DNA from: Plantibacter sp. PA-3-X8
GTDB lineage: Bacteria > Actinomycetota > Actinomycetes > Actinomycetales > Microbacteriaceae
Length of the DNA stretch: 64,000 nt
Direction of reading: 5' to 3'
NCBI RefSeq assembly: GCF_003856975.1
Contig: NZ_CP033107.1
Location: forward strand, 1,674,001-1,738,000
In this document: piece by piece, positions 43,194 through 50,905 of the stretch
Layout: the number at the start of each line of letters is the position of its first letter
Position numbering within the stretch: the first letter of the stretch is position 1
Notes under the pieces: generated by a model
The model's input: the letters and a program-made list of their open reading frames with translations, nothing else
Databases searched by the model: none
What the model was told of the DNA's origin: nothing
Program-made: the position numbers and the translations under genes

Positions 43194-43718
43194 ATGAGCG
43201 AAGCGCAGCGGGGTACCGCGATCGTGGTCGGTGTCACGCCGGGGCAGCCCGACACCGTGCTCGTCGAGGCGGCGTCGTTCGCGCAAGCTTTCGCCTGCCG
43301 GCTCGTCCTCGCCCACGTCGACGCGAGCCGGTTCGTCGTGGTCGAGAACGTCGACGGCACCGTCACGTCGTTGCCGTTCGACGCCGATCTGCACGACTTC
43401 GAACCGGAGCCCGCCGATCCCGGCCTGGAGGCGACGGCGCATCGTCTCCTCGACGACAGCGGCGTCGTGTGGGAGCTGACCCAGCTCGCCGGGGACCCGG
43501 CGCGTGCCCTCGGCCGACTCGCCGATTCGGTGTCCGCGCGGGCGATCATCGTCGGAACCCGGGAGCGTGGCCTCCGGAAGGGCATCCTCGAGTTCTTCAA
43601 CGGTTCCGTCGCCGCGACGCTGGCCCATCGGCAGGCGCGTCCGGTGATCGTGGTCCCACTCGCGCCCAGCGCCACCGACGAACCACTCTGGGACGCCCCC
43701 GCCGGCGACCTGCGGTGA
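43194..43718 (+). CDS. Single-domain universal stress protein
   Basis: A 174-residue UspA protein: first strand GTAIVVGVTPGQPDTVL and the nucleotide-binding end AIIVGTRERGLRKGILEFFNGSVAATLAHRQARPVIVVP. It starts 4 bp after the HhH gene and its stop overlaps the first crcB start (GTGA), so it is coupled to the fluoride channel pair. GGGGGAG lies shortly before the ATG. Confidence 0.9.
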   Translation: MSEAQRGTAIVVGVTPGQPDTVLVEAASFAQAFACRLVLAHVDASRFVVVENVDGTVTSLPFDADLHDFEPEPADPGLEATAHRLLDDSGVVWELTQLAGDPARALGRLADSVSARAIIVGTRERGLRKGILEFFNGSVAATLAHRQARPVIVVPLAPSATDEPLWDAPAGDLR

Positions 43719-44149
43719 CGGCCGCTCCGACGGGCACACGGGCTCCGCACCTCCAACCCGCCACGATCGCGATGGTCGCGTTCGGTGGCGCGATCGGGAC
43801 GGGTGCCCGCGAGGCGATCTCCCTCGCCATCCCGCCCATCGGTGGTCTCCCCGTGGCCATCCTCGGCATCAACGTCGTCGGCGCCTTCCTGCTCGGTCTC
43901 CTCCTCGAGTCGCTCCTCCGACGCGGGCCCGACGCCGGCCGTCGACGCGATCTCCGCCTCTTCCTCGGCACCGGCGTCCTCGGCGGTTTCACGACGTACA
44001 GCGCGCTCGCGGCCGACAGCAGTGTCCTCCTCATCGAGGGGAGCGCCCTCGTGGGGGTGCTGTACGCGGTGGGGAGCGTCGTGCTGGGCGCCCTGGCGAG
44101 CTGGGGCGGCATCGTCCTCGCCCGACGGATCGGCGGTGGCCGCTCGTGA
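43715..44149 (+). CDS. crcB: Fluoride channel/exporter CrcB (Fluc), first of a pair
   Basis: A 144-residue, four-helix Fluc protein with the conserved GTGAREA start of helix 1, the pore Asn in GINVVGAFLLGLLLE, and the GVLGGFTTYSA helix-break motif that holds the central Na+. Fluc proteins are dual-topology dimers that expel fluoride; paired genes usually give obligate heterodimers. The GTG at 43715 overlaps the USP stop and the stop overlaps the second crcB (GTGA). I see no fluoride riboswitch before the operon. Confidence 0.93.
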   Translation: MTAAPTGTRAPHLQPATIAMVAFGGAIGTGAREAISLAIPPIGGLPVAILGINVVGAFLLGLLLESLLRRGPDAGRRRDLRLFLGTGVLGGFTTYSALAADSSVLLIEGSALVGVLYAVGSVVLGALASWGGIVLARRIGGGRS

Positions 44150-44526
44150 CGCCCTGGCTCTTCCTCGCGATCGCGGCGGCCGGCGGTGTCGGTGCCGCGG
44201 CCCGCTTCGTCGTCGACGGCATCGTCCGTTCCCGTGTGGGCGGCGCCTACCCGTGGGGCACGACCGTGATCAACGTCAGCGGGTCGCTGCTGCTCGGCCT
44301 CGTCACCGCGCTGGCCCTCGGCGGGGTCGTCGACGAGGCGTGGCGGCTCGTCCTCGGAGGCGGGCTGCTCGGTGGGTACACCACGTTCAGCACGGCGAGT
44401 GTCGAGACCGTCCGGCTGCTCCACGACGGACGTTCCCGGGCCGGACTGACGAACGCGTTGGGCATGCTCGTCGCGTCGGTCGTCGCGGCCCTGGTCGGCT
44501 ACGGGCTCGGTTCGCTCCTCGCCTAG
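44146..44526 (+). CDS. crcB: Fluoride channel/exporter CrcB (Fluc), second of a pair
   Basis: A 126-residue Fluc subunit: GGVGAAARFVVDG, pore Asn in TTVINVSGSLLLGLV, and LLGGYTTFSTASVE. Its GTG start overlaps the first crcB stop by 4 bp, so both are made together and probably form an antiparallel heterodimer. Two hairpins follow the stop codon. Confidence 0.94.
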   Translation: MTPWLFLAIAAAGGVGAAARFVVDGIVRSRVGGAYPWGTTVINVSGSLLLGLVTALALGGVVDEAWRLVLGGGLLGGYTTFSTASVETVRLLHDGRSRAGLTNALGMLVASVVAALVGYGLGSLLA

Positions 44527-44533
44527 CCGCTCG

Positions 44534-44585
44534 TTCGCCCAACTATGGGCGAATGAGCGTTCGTTCGCCCGAAGATGGGCGAACG
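44534..44585. terminator. Tandem hairpins after the crcB pair
   Basis: Two stems of the same design in a row: TTCGCCC/GGGCGAA around AACTAT (44534-44553), and CGTTCGCCC/GGGCGAACG around GAAGAT (44562-44585). Placed between convergent genes, they can stop transcription from both sides. Confidence 0.75.
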
Positions 44586-44595
44586 GACGCGGCGG

Positions 44596-44886
44596 CTATG
44601 CCTCGAAGCGGCGGTTGTGCCGGAGGTTCAGCACGATCGGGATCCCGAGGGCGACGATGAGCAGCAGGATGCTCCAGAATCCGATCTCCGACCACAGCAG
44701 GAAGACCCCGAAGACCCCGAGTCCGCCCGACAGGCCGCGCAGGATGATCGTGAACTGCGGGAGTCGCTGCGGGCGGCCCTGCCACATCGGCAGCGGCGAG
44801 TCGGGGTTCGCTGCGATGAGGCGGGCCATCGAGAGCGTCCCGAAGACGGCCGCGAGGAACAGCAGCGAGAGACCCCAGGTGAACAT
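44596..44886 (-). CDS. Small hypothetical membrane protein, three helices
   Basis: A 96-residue protein with three hydrophobic segments (about residues 2-24, 44-63 and 66-87), a Pro-rich loop (NPDSPLPMWQGRPQRLPQ) after the first, and a basic end (NLRHNRRFEA). I recognise no family. It starts 59 bp after the KimA-like gene's stop on the same strand and may share its transcript. Confidence 0.6.
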   Translation of the reverse strand: MFTWGLSLLFLAAVFGTLSMARLIAANPDSPLPMWQGRPQRLPQFTIILRGLSGGLGVFGVFLLWSEIGFWSILLLIVALGIPIVLNLRHNRRFEA

Positions 44887-44945
44887 GTCCCCAGTCTGTC
44901 AGTCTGCGACAACTCCCTCACGCCGTCGCCGGAGCGCGTGGCCGA

Positions 44946-47003
44946 TCAGGAGCGGGGCTGCCCCGTGTTGCGGTCGATGTGCGGCTTCCGCTCGATCGGC
45001 TTCTTGACGCGGACGATCTCGCCACGTCGTTCCTGGCCGGGCAGCGGCCGTGACCGACGTCCGTAGATGAGCTCCGAGGAGTCGAGCAGCCAGGGCACGA
45101 GAGCGACGGTCACGCCGTGGACGAGCATGATCTGGTTGCGGATCCGCGACGCCCGTCGGTTGTGGAGGAGGCTCTCCCACCAGTGCCCGACGATGTACTG
45201 CGGCATGTAGACGGTGACGACCTCGGCGCCGTGCTCGGCACGGTGCGCCTTGATGTACTTCGCGAGCGGCATCGCGAACTCGCGGTACGGCGACTCGAGG
45301 ATGACGAGCGGCACGTGGATGTTCTGTTCGATCCACTGCTGCTCGAGCAGCTTCGTGGCCTCCGGATCGATCGACATGTGGACCGCTTCGAGGCTGTCGT
45401 GCTTGGCGGCGATCGCGTAGTCCAGCGCCTTGAGGATCGGCTTCTGCATCTTGCCGACGAGGACGATCGCGTGGTCGCCGGTCGCGCCGAAGGTCGTGGT
45501 CGGGTCGACCTCGACCTCCTTCTCGACGTCGCGGTAGTAGCGGTTCACGCCGAGCATGAGGACGAAGAGGATCGGCATGAGCACGAAGACGAGCCAGGCG
45601 CCATGGGTGAACTTCGTGATCGTCACGACGATGAGGACGCTCGCCGTGAGCAGGGCGCCGAACGCGTTGATCGCGAGGCCCCGGTAGACGGAGCCGCGGT
45701 TGTCGCAGCCCTCCCGCAGCATCCGCAGCCAGTGCTTCACCATGCCCGTCTGGCCGAGGGTGAACGACACGAACACCCCGATGATGTACAGCTGGATGAG
45801 CTGGGTGAGGTTCGCCTGGTACACCACGAGGATCGCGCATGCGGCGAGACCCAGGATGATCATGCCGTTCGAGAACACGAGGCGGTCGCCACGGGTGTTG
45901 AGCGACTTCGGCGCGTAGGAGTCGCGCGCGAGGACGGCGCCGAGCAGCGGGAAGCCGTTGAACGCCGTGTTGGCCGCGAGGAGCAGGACGCACGCGGTCG
46001 CCGCCTGGATGAGGAAGAACGGGATGCTGTTCGCACCGAACACCGCGGTCGCGACCTGTGCCATGAGGCTCGGCTGCGGGGTCGTCGCGCAGTCCGCGAA
46101 CCCTTCCAGGTGACAGGCGTTCTCGGCGTAGTGCACGCGGGAGATGAGGGCGAGCGCGGTGAGGCCGACGAACAGCACGATCGCGGTGCCGCCCATGAGG
46201 ACCAGCGTCTTCTGGGCGTTCTTGATCTGCGGGCGACGGAACGCCGGGACGCCGTTCGAGACGGCTTCGACACCGGTGAGCGCTGAACAACCGGAGGAGA
46301 AGGCGCGCAGGAGGAGCAGGATGAACGCCGCCTGGGTGAGGCTCTCGCCCTGCACGGTGAACGCGGCGCTCGAGGCGACCGGGGCGTCGCCCATGAACGT
46401 GCGGGCGAGTCCCGCGACGATCATGACGAGCACGCTCGCGATGAAGAAGTAGGTGGGGATCGCGAAGGCCTTGCTCGACTCCCGGACGCCGCGGAGGTTC
46501 ACGGCCATGAGGACGAGCACGAACCCGACGGCCAGCTCGACGCGCCAGGGGTTCAGCCCGGGGATCGCGGAGATGATGTTGTCGACGCCCGAGGCCACCG
46601 ACACGGCGACCGTGAGGACGTAGTCGACGAGCAGCGCGGAGGCGACCACGAGGCCGGCCTTCTCGCCGAGGTTCCGGTGGGCGACCTCGTAGTCGCCACC
46701 ACCCGACGGGTACGCCTTGATGAGCTGTCGGTAGCTCGCGACGACCACCACGAGCAGGATCACGACGCACGCCGCGACCCACGGCGCGAAGCTCAGGAAG
46801 GCGAGCCCGCCGAGCGTCAGGATCATGAGGAGTTCCTGCGGCGCGTACGCCACACTCGACAACGCGTCGCTCGCGAAGATCGGCAGTGCGAGGCGTTTGG
46901 GGAGGAGCTGGCCCTCCAGGTTTTCGGTCGGCAGCGGGTCCCCGATCAACCAGCGTTTTGCCGATCGTGGTTCTGTCCCGGGCTCTCGACCCTCAGTTGT
47001 CAC
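44946..47003 (-). CDS. KimA-like APC potassium transporter with C-terminal USP-like domain
   Basis: A 685-residue APC-superfamily transporter. Residues 1-480 hold about 12 helices, opening with LALPIFASDALSSVAYAPQELL, a segment shared with Bacillus KimA (YdaO); YPSGGGDYEVAHRNLG follows. The cytoplasmic C-terminal part (about 510-660; HAIVLVGKMQKPILKALDYAIAAKHDSLEAVHMS, HVPLVILESPYREFAMPLAKYI) has a USP-like alpha/beta layout, as in KimA. KimA imports K+ with protons and is shut by c-di-AMP. The GTG at 47003 lies 8 nt behind a strong promoter, so I reject the longer open frame to 47072. Confidence 0.85.
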   Translation of the reverse strand: MTTEGREPGTEPRSAKRWLIGDPLPTENLEGQLLPKRLALPIFASDALSSVAYAPQELLMILTLGGLAFLSFAPWVAACVVILLVVVVASYRQLIKAYPSGGGDYEVAHRNLGEKAGLVVASALLVDYVLTVAVSVASGVDNIISAIPGLNPWRVELAVGFVLVLMAVNLRGVRESSKAFAIPTYFFIASVLVMIVAGLARTFMGDAPVASSAAFTVQGESLTQAAFILLLLRAFSSGCSALTGVEAVSNGVPAFRRPQIKNAQKTLVLMGGTAIVLFVGLTALALISRVHYAENACHLEGFADCATTPQPSLMAQVATAVFGANSIPFFLIQAATACVLLLAANTAFNGFPLLGAVLARDSYAPKSLNTRGDRLVFSNGMIILGLAACAILVVYQANLTQLIQLYIIGVFVSFTLGQTGMVKHWLRMLREGCDNRGSVYRGLAINAFGALLTASVLIVVTITKFTHGAWLVFVLMPILFVLMLGVNRYYRDVEKEVEVDPTTTFGATGDHAIVLVGKMQKPILKALDYAIAAKHDSLEAVHMSIDPEATKLLEQQWIEQNIHVPLVILESPYREFAMPLAKYIKAHRAEHGAEVVTVYMPQYIVGHWWESLLHNRRASRIRNQIMLVHGVTVALVPWLLDSSELIYGRRSRPLPGQERRGEIVRVKKPIERKPHIDRNTGQPRS

Positions 47004-47011
47004 GAGCGGCG

Positions 47012-47039
47012 ATATTACTCCTTCGGGAACCGGAGTCAA
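47012..47039 (-). promoter_or_regulatory. Strong promoter of the KimA-like gene (TTGACT-16-TAATAT)
   Basis: TTGACT (47034-47039) and TAATAT (47012-47017) on the minus strand with a 16-bp spacer, close to sigma-70 consensus. The GTG start is 8 nt after the -10, so the mRNA should have no leader and no room for a riboswitch. Confidence 0.75.
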
Positions 47040-47209
47040 GCGGGGATGAGCTGGATGGACAGGCATCGTCACCCGACCGTGACGCAGTGTTCATCGAGCG
47101 GGGGAGTGGCGGACCCGGATGGTCGACCAATATCCTGATCGACGGCTGTTGCCTGGCTGTGAGCCTGAACAGTCGCTCGTGATCGACACCCACCTCAAGG
47201 ACCCTCATC

Positions 47210-47716
47210 GTGACCGCTCGCCGTCGTCTCCTCCCGCTCGCCCTCGCCGCTCTCGCCGCGGCCCTGACGCTCTCCGGTTGCAGTGTCGTGGAGGGCATCC
47301 TCCCGAAGCCCGCCGAGACCCGGGACGCGCAGTCCGGCGAGATCGTCGGTGGAGGCACCACGGACGTCTTCACCCTCTCGGTCGGCGACTGCCTGAACGA
47401 CGAGTCGTCGTCCGACGAGGTCACGGAGGTGCCGACCGTGCCCTGTTCCGAGCCGCACCAGTACGAGGTGTACGGCGAGGTCACGCTGACCGGCGACGAG
47501 TGGCCCGGCGAGGAGGCCGTCACGCAGCAGGCCGACGACGGTTGCTACGCGCAGTTCCAGGCGTTCGTCGGGATCGTCTACGAGGACTCCAGCCTCGAGT
47601 TCAACTACTACACGCCGACCGAGGCCAGCTGGAACGGGGTGGACGACCGGCTCGTCACCTGCGTGATCTACGACTCGGCGGCGACCACGGGCTCGCTGGC
47701 CGGCGCCGCACGGTAG
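47210..47716 (+). CDS. Septum-formation-domain lipoprotein
   Basis: A 168-residue lipoprotein with a lipobox (LTLSGC, Cys24). The exposed part fits the actinobacterial Septum_form family: VFTLSVGDCLND, VPCSEPHQYEVYGEVTL, and the paired cysteines GDCLN, VPCSE, DGCYA and VTCVI, which should form two disulphides. Members lie in the envelope; the name comes from an early link with division and the role is unproven. The GTG start is supported by the signal peptide and an AAGGA site. Confidence 0.83.
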   Translation: MTARRRLLPLALAALAAALTLSGCSVVEGILPKPAETRDAQSGEIVGGGTTDVFTLSVGDCLNDESSSDEVTEVPTVPCSEPHQYEVYGEVTLTGDEWPGEEAVTQQADDGCYAQFQAFVGIVYEDSSLEFNYYTPTEASWNGVDDRLVTCVIYDSAATTGSLAGAAR

Positions 47717-47739
47717 GCCGACCGCACGCGCCGTATCGA

Positions 47740-47778
47740 CGGAACCGCCCGACTCCCGTGAGGGGCCGGGCGGTTCCG
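47740..47778. terminator. Terminator between the lipoprotein and PadR genes
   Basis: Perfect 12-bp stem (47740-47751 with 47767-47778) 23 bp after the lipoprotein stop, between convergent genes. Confidence 0.8.
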
Positions 47779-47803
47779 TGTCTCGGCCTGCGTGTCGGGG
47801 TGC

Positions 47804-48433
47804 TCAGCCCTGGAGGCGCTCCCGCAGGCGGTCGCGGACGGCGACGAGGTCGGCACGCAGGGCCGAGACGGTGTCGTCGTCGAGCACGCCCCCACGGGCG
47901 ACGTGCTCGCGGAGTTCGGCTCGGACCGCCTGCCGGAACTCGTTGATCGACACGTCGGTCTCGTGGAGCGCCAGGCGACCCTGCACCTTCTGGTCGGCGC
48001 TCTCCTCTGCGGTCGACGTCCAGCTCGGACCGGGCTTCGCGGACTGCTTCGCCTCGCGCGCGGCGGAGGCGAGATCGGCCCGGAGGCTCTTCATGGCCGC
48101 CGTGACCCCGCTACGGACCTCGTCGGCGATGCGACGGACGGAATCGGTGAGCTGATCCTCGATGCCGTCGAGCTCACCCGCCCGTGCCGCGAGCTCGGCC
48201 CGGCCCGCCTCGGTGATCTCGTAGACGGTCTTCCGGCCGTCACTCGTCTTCGTGACGAGTCCCTCCTCCTCGAGCTTCGCGAGGCGCGGGTAGATGGTGC
48301 CGGCGCTCGGGCTGTAGGTGCCGCCGCTGCGGTCGGTCAGCGCCTGGATGAGTTCGTAGCCGTGCTTCGGCGACTCGTCGAGCAGGCTCAGGAGGTACAG
48401 CCGCAGGCTGCCGTGGGCGAAGACGGGGCTCAT
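47804..48433 (-). CDS. PadR-family regulator coupled to a DUF4097 protein
   Basis: A 209-residue PadR regulator: LYLLSLLDESPKHGYELIQAL, GGTYSPSAGTIYPRLAKLEEEGLV and GRKTVYEITEAGRAEL form the winged helix (about residues 10-82), followed by a charged helical region. Its ATG overlaps the stop of the upstream DUF4097 gene by 4 bp. This gene pair is widespread in Actinobacteria and Firmicutes with envelope-stress links. Two palindromes upstream of the operon are its likely operators. Confidence 0.9.
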   Translation of the reverse strand: MSPVFAHGSLRLYLLSLLDESPKHGYELIQALTDRSGGTYSPSAGTIYPRLAKLEEEGLVTKTSDGRKTVYEITEAGRAELAARAGELDGIEDQLTDSVRRIADEVRSGVTAAMKSLRADLASAAREAKQSAKPGPSWTSTAEESADQKVQGRLALHETDVSINEFRQAVRAELREHVARGGVLDDDTVSALRADLVAVRDRLRERLQG

Positions 48434-49287
48434 GCGCCTGCCTCGCTCCCTGCGGTGGTGGCCGCGCCCGCCGGCTCGGCAGCCGGGCGGCGGAGGACGG
48501 TCACCGCGCCGCCGACGGTGTTCATGCGCACCTCGGCGAACTGTCCGGACAGGGCGCCGGTGTGCGAGTTGTACCCGCCACCGCGCAGTCCCTTGAGGAC
48601 GACGCCGTCGATCGCCAGGCGGCCGCCGACCGAGTTCGCGGTGTAGCGGGCGGCGAGTTCCTCGTCGAGGCGGACCGTGATCGCGCCGCTCACGGTGTTC
48701 AGGTCGAGCTGCTCGCACGCACCGTGGATGTCGAGGAGCAGGTCGGAGGAGACGCCGTCGATCGAGGCGCGCGTGATGTCGCCGGAGACGGTGACGTCGC
48801 CCGAGACCGTGTGCGCCTGGATGCGACCCGTGTGGCTCTGGACCGTGAGCTCGCCGCTCACCGAGTTGAGGTCCAGTCGCCCCGTCATGCGGTCGGCCAC
48901 GAGGTCGCCGGACACCGTGTTGAGCTTGGCGTCTGCGGTGAGGCCAGCGACCAGTCCGCTGGCGCTGACGACGCCGAACGTCAGGGCGATGTCGCGGGGG
49001 ACGAGGACGCTGACCTGGGCCGTGGCGCGATTGGCGCCGAAGTTCGAGAACACTTCGAGGAAGTTGTCCCAGCGCAGTTGCGGGTGGTCGATCTCGGCGA
49101 CGTCGCCGTCGATGGTGATCTTGAGGTCCTTGCCGGTGACGGCCCCCACCTCGATGCGGGCGCCGGGCTCGTCGTGTCCGATGATGTCGACCTGGCCGCC
49201 GATGAGGCCGACCTTGAGTCGTCTCACGAGTTCGAGGTCGATGATGCGGCTCTCGCCGGGAGCGATGATCCACTTCTCCTGTGCCAT
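48430..49287 (-). CDS. DUF4097 beta-strand-repeat protein
   Basis: A 285-residue protein built from repeated beta strands with the recurring L-x-TVSG-D/E-L/I-x-V pattern (LNTVSGDLVAD, LNSVSGELTVQ, AHTVSGDVTVS, LNTVSGAITVR), as in DUF4097/LiaX-like adhesin domains that form a right-handed beta helix. No signal peptide or membrane helix is seen, so it is probably cytoplasmic. It is first in the operon with the PadR regulator, behind twin operators. Function unknown. Confidence 0.88.
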   Translation of the reverse strand: MAQEKWIIAPGESRIIDLELVRRLKVGLIGGQVDIIGHDEPGARIEVGAVTGKDLKITIDGDVAEIDHPQLRWDNFLEVFSNFGANRATAQVSVLVPRDIALTFGVVSASGLVAGLTADAKLNTVSGDLVADRMTGRLDLNSVSGELTVQSHTGRIQAHTVSGDVTVSGDITRASIDGVSSDLLLDIHGACEQLDLNTVSGAITVRLDEELAARYTANSVGGRLAIDGVVLKGLRGGGYNSHTGALSGQFAEVRMNTVGGAVTVLRRPAAEPAGAATTAGSEAGA

Positions 49288-49309
49288 GGTGCGGTTCCTT
49301 CCGAGTGAT

Positions 49310-49350
49310 CGCGATATATCGCGTTGAACTGGAATTCACGATATATCGCG
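49310..49350. promoter_or_regulatory. Twin palindromes upstream of the DUF4097-padR operon
   Basis: CGCGATATATCGCG (49310-49323) is a perfect 14-bp palindrome. CGATATATCG (49339-49348) is a second, and both continue into the same GATATATCGCG word spaced 27 bp apart. In a region of about 70% GC these AT-rich cores stand out. They lie 23 bp before the DUF4097 ATG and are likely PadR sites. Confidence 0.75.
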
Positions 49351-49417
49351 TCTCGGTGCATGGCAACCCCGGGAACCTCCGGGATCACCCTGAGTCGACC
49401 CTGGGATCGGCGGCCGC

Positions 49418-50032
49418 TCAGTACCAGGGAGCGATGGCCAGGTCGTCCGGTACGGACCCCTCGTCGCTCGGCGGTCCGTCGCCGTCGAGGCAACTCGACC
49501 CGGCCGGGACCTCCGAGCGCGCCGACCACGGGTCGTCGGCCTCCGCATGGAAGGGCACGTACCCGACGAGCTTCGAGGACGGAGGCCTCACCTCGGCCTC
49601 GAGCGCAGCGGTGAAGCCGTCGAACTCCTTCGTGGCGTACACCGTCGCGCCCTCCAGCCCGGACGACCGATCCAGCTCGCAGGAGACCGCCACCGGGCGC
49701 CAACCTGCTTCGCGCAGCCGGGCCAACATGGCGGTGGCGGCAGGCCAGGCGGGCCCGCTCACTCCTGGTTCCGCGGTCACGTCCGTCGGCCAGAGGTCGT
49801 CGACCGTGATCGCCCCGCGTTGCACGCTGACGTTGGCCGAGGTGTCCGGAACCCGTGGCCCGGTGACGCTGCCGTCCGCGAAGAGCGGATCATCGGCCAA
49901 CGCGGTGAGCCGGGCATCGTCGGTCTCGTCCGCCACGACGGGGGTCGACGACAGGCCGCATCCCGTGCAACAGAGCGCCGCGACGAGGATGGTCAACGAC
50001 ACGGTCGCGAGGCGACGATGGATCTGCTGCAT
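49418..50032 (-). CDS. Hypothetical lipoprotein
   Basis: A 204-residue protein with a lipobox (ALCCTGC) after a hydrophobic N-terminus, so it should be tethered to the outer face of the membrane. The mature part has two further cysteines (VSCELDR, SSCLDGDG), a WPAATAMLARLREAGWRP helix and a Pro/Asp-rich end. I recognise no family. It diverges from the three-gene peptidase module, with a 205-bp gap between start codons; a link is possible but not shown. Confidence 0.6.
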   Translation of the reverse strand: MQQIHRRLATVSLTILVAALCCTGCGLSSTPVVADETDDARLTALADDPLFADGSVTGPRVPDTSANVSVQRGAITVDDLWPTDVTAEPGVSGPAWPAATAMLARLREAGWRPVAVSCELDRSSGLEGATVYATKEFDGFTAALEAEVRPPSSKLVGYVPFHAEADDPWSARSEVPAGSSCLDGDGPPSDEGSVPDDLAIAPWY

Positions 50033-50237
50033 GACGGCCCCTTCCGCGGCGCCCGGGTGGACGCGTCACCCTCACCGTAACCGACGCTCCGTCGTGCGCC
50101 AGGTCCGACGCCCACCGGGCTATGGGGAGTGCTGCCCATCGTCTTGGGGAGCCGGCTGGGACAGGGTGGAGCCATCGGATCAGGCGCACCACCGGGATCG
50201 GCCTGGCAGCGCGAACAGCACCGGAGAGCGGGGAACC

Positions 50238-50513
50238 ATGAGCGGCACGATGCAGGTGGACGATGCGGGCCTGGCGGCGGTCGTCCAAGCGGTCGCCGGG
50301 GCGGCGTCGAGCGCGACGGGGATCTTCTCCACGTGCCTCGACACGTCGTTCCTCGACGAGCAGGTGGCCACGAGCGCCGCCGCCTTCGAACTGACGTGGC
50401 GGACCGAGATGACGGAGGCGGGCAAGACGCTCGACGACTTCGCGCGGTGGATGCAGAACGTCGCGGACACGATGGCCGGTACGGATGCGGCGCTCGCCGA
50501 GGACGCCTCATGA
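50238..50513 (+). CDS. Small WXG100/EspC-like helical protein, probable T7SS cargo partner
   Basis: A 91-residue, nearly all-helical protein without signal peptide. Two predicted amphipathic helices (about 8-28 and 42-80) are joined by a short turn, and tryptophans lie in ELTWRTEM and FARWMQN; a strict WxG is missing. Length, helical hairpin and position at the head of an operon with a large multidomain protein fit small type VII secretion partners. GAGAGCGGGG precedes the ATG. The stop overlaps the next start by 4 bp (ATGA). Family assignment is a structural guess. Confidence 0.55.
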   Translation: MSGTMQVDDAGLAAVVQAVAGAASSATGIFSTCLDTSFLDEQVATSAAAFELTWRTEMTEAGKTLDDFARWMQNVADTMAGTDAALAEDAS

Positions 50514-50905
50514 CCGCGCCGTCGCCGCCGGCCCGGACATGCACGGCTGCTCAGCCCGACCGCCGTGATGCGGCCGAGCGGGCCGAGACCGGCGCGCGGG
50601 TCGCGTCGCTGGCCGCGGAACTCCGAGGTGCCGGCGTCCCCGCCGGCGTCACCGAGCAGGTCGCGAGTGTGGTCCGCACGGCCGGTCTCGACGCCGTCAT
50701 CGGCCTCGGCGCCGGCATGCTGACGGACGAGCAGGCGGGGGCGGTGTTGCTCGACGCCCTCCTCGACGCGCGTCGCCGAGGAGCCGACAGTGCGGAGACG
50801 GCCGCCGAACTGCGCGCGGTCGCCAAGCTGCAGACCGTCGTCCTGCGGCTCCTCTCCGGCCTCGCCGCGACCAGAAGCACCACCGGAAACAAGGACCGAC
50901 CATGA
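50510..50905 (+). CDS. Hypothetical helical protein, middle gene of the peptidase module
   Basis: I recognise no domain in this 131-residue protein. It is Ala-rich and helical throughout (AERAETGARVASLAAELRGAG, EQAGAVLLDALLDARRRG, AETAAELRAVAKLQTVVLRLLSG), with no membrane helix or signal. ATGA overlaps on both sides couple it tightly to its neighbours. By position it could be a chaperone or second helical partner for the peptidase's export. Confidence 0.5.
   Translation: MTAPSPPARTCTAAQPDRRDAAERAETGARVASLAAELRGAGVPAGVTEQVASVVRTAGLDAVIGLGAGMLTDEQAGAVLLDALLDARRRGADSAETAAELRAVAKLQTVVLRLLSGLAATRSTTGNKDRP

Noticed and set aside
42398..43714. A fluoride riboswitch for the crcB pair
   Set aside because: crcB is translationally coupled to the USP gene and I find no fluoride-riboswitch core in the short gaps before the operon.
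46983..47072. A longer N-terminus (start at 47072) for the KimA-like protein
   Set aside because: The extension would be encoded across the gene's own promoter boxes and has no homology; the GTG at 47003 fits the promoter.
47004..47209. A c-di-AMP (ydaO-type) riboswitch before the KimA-like gene
   Set aside because: The strong TTGACT-16-TAATAT promoter ends 8 nt from the start codon, leaving no leader for a riboswitch, and I see no matching structure.
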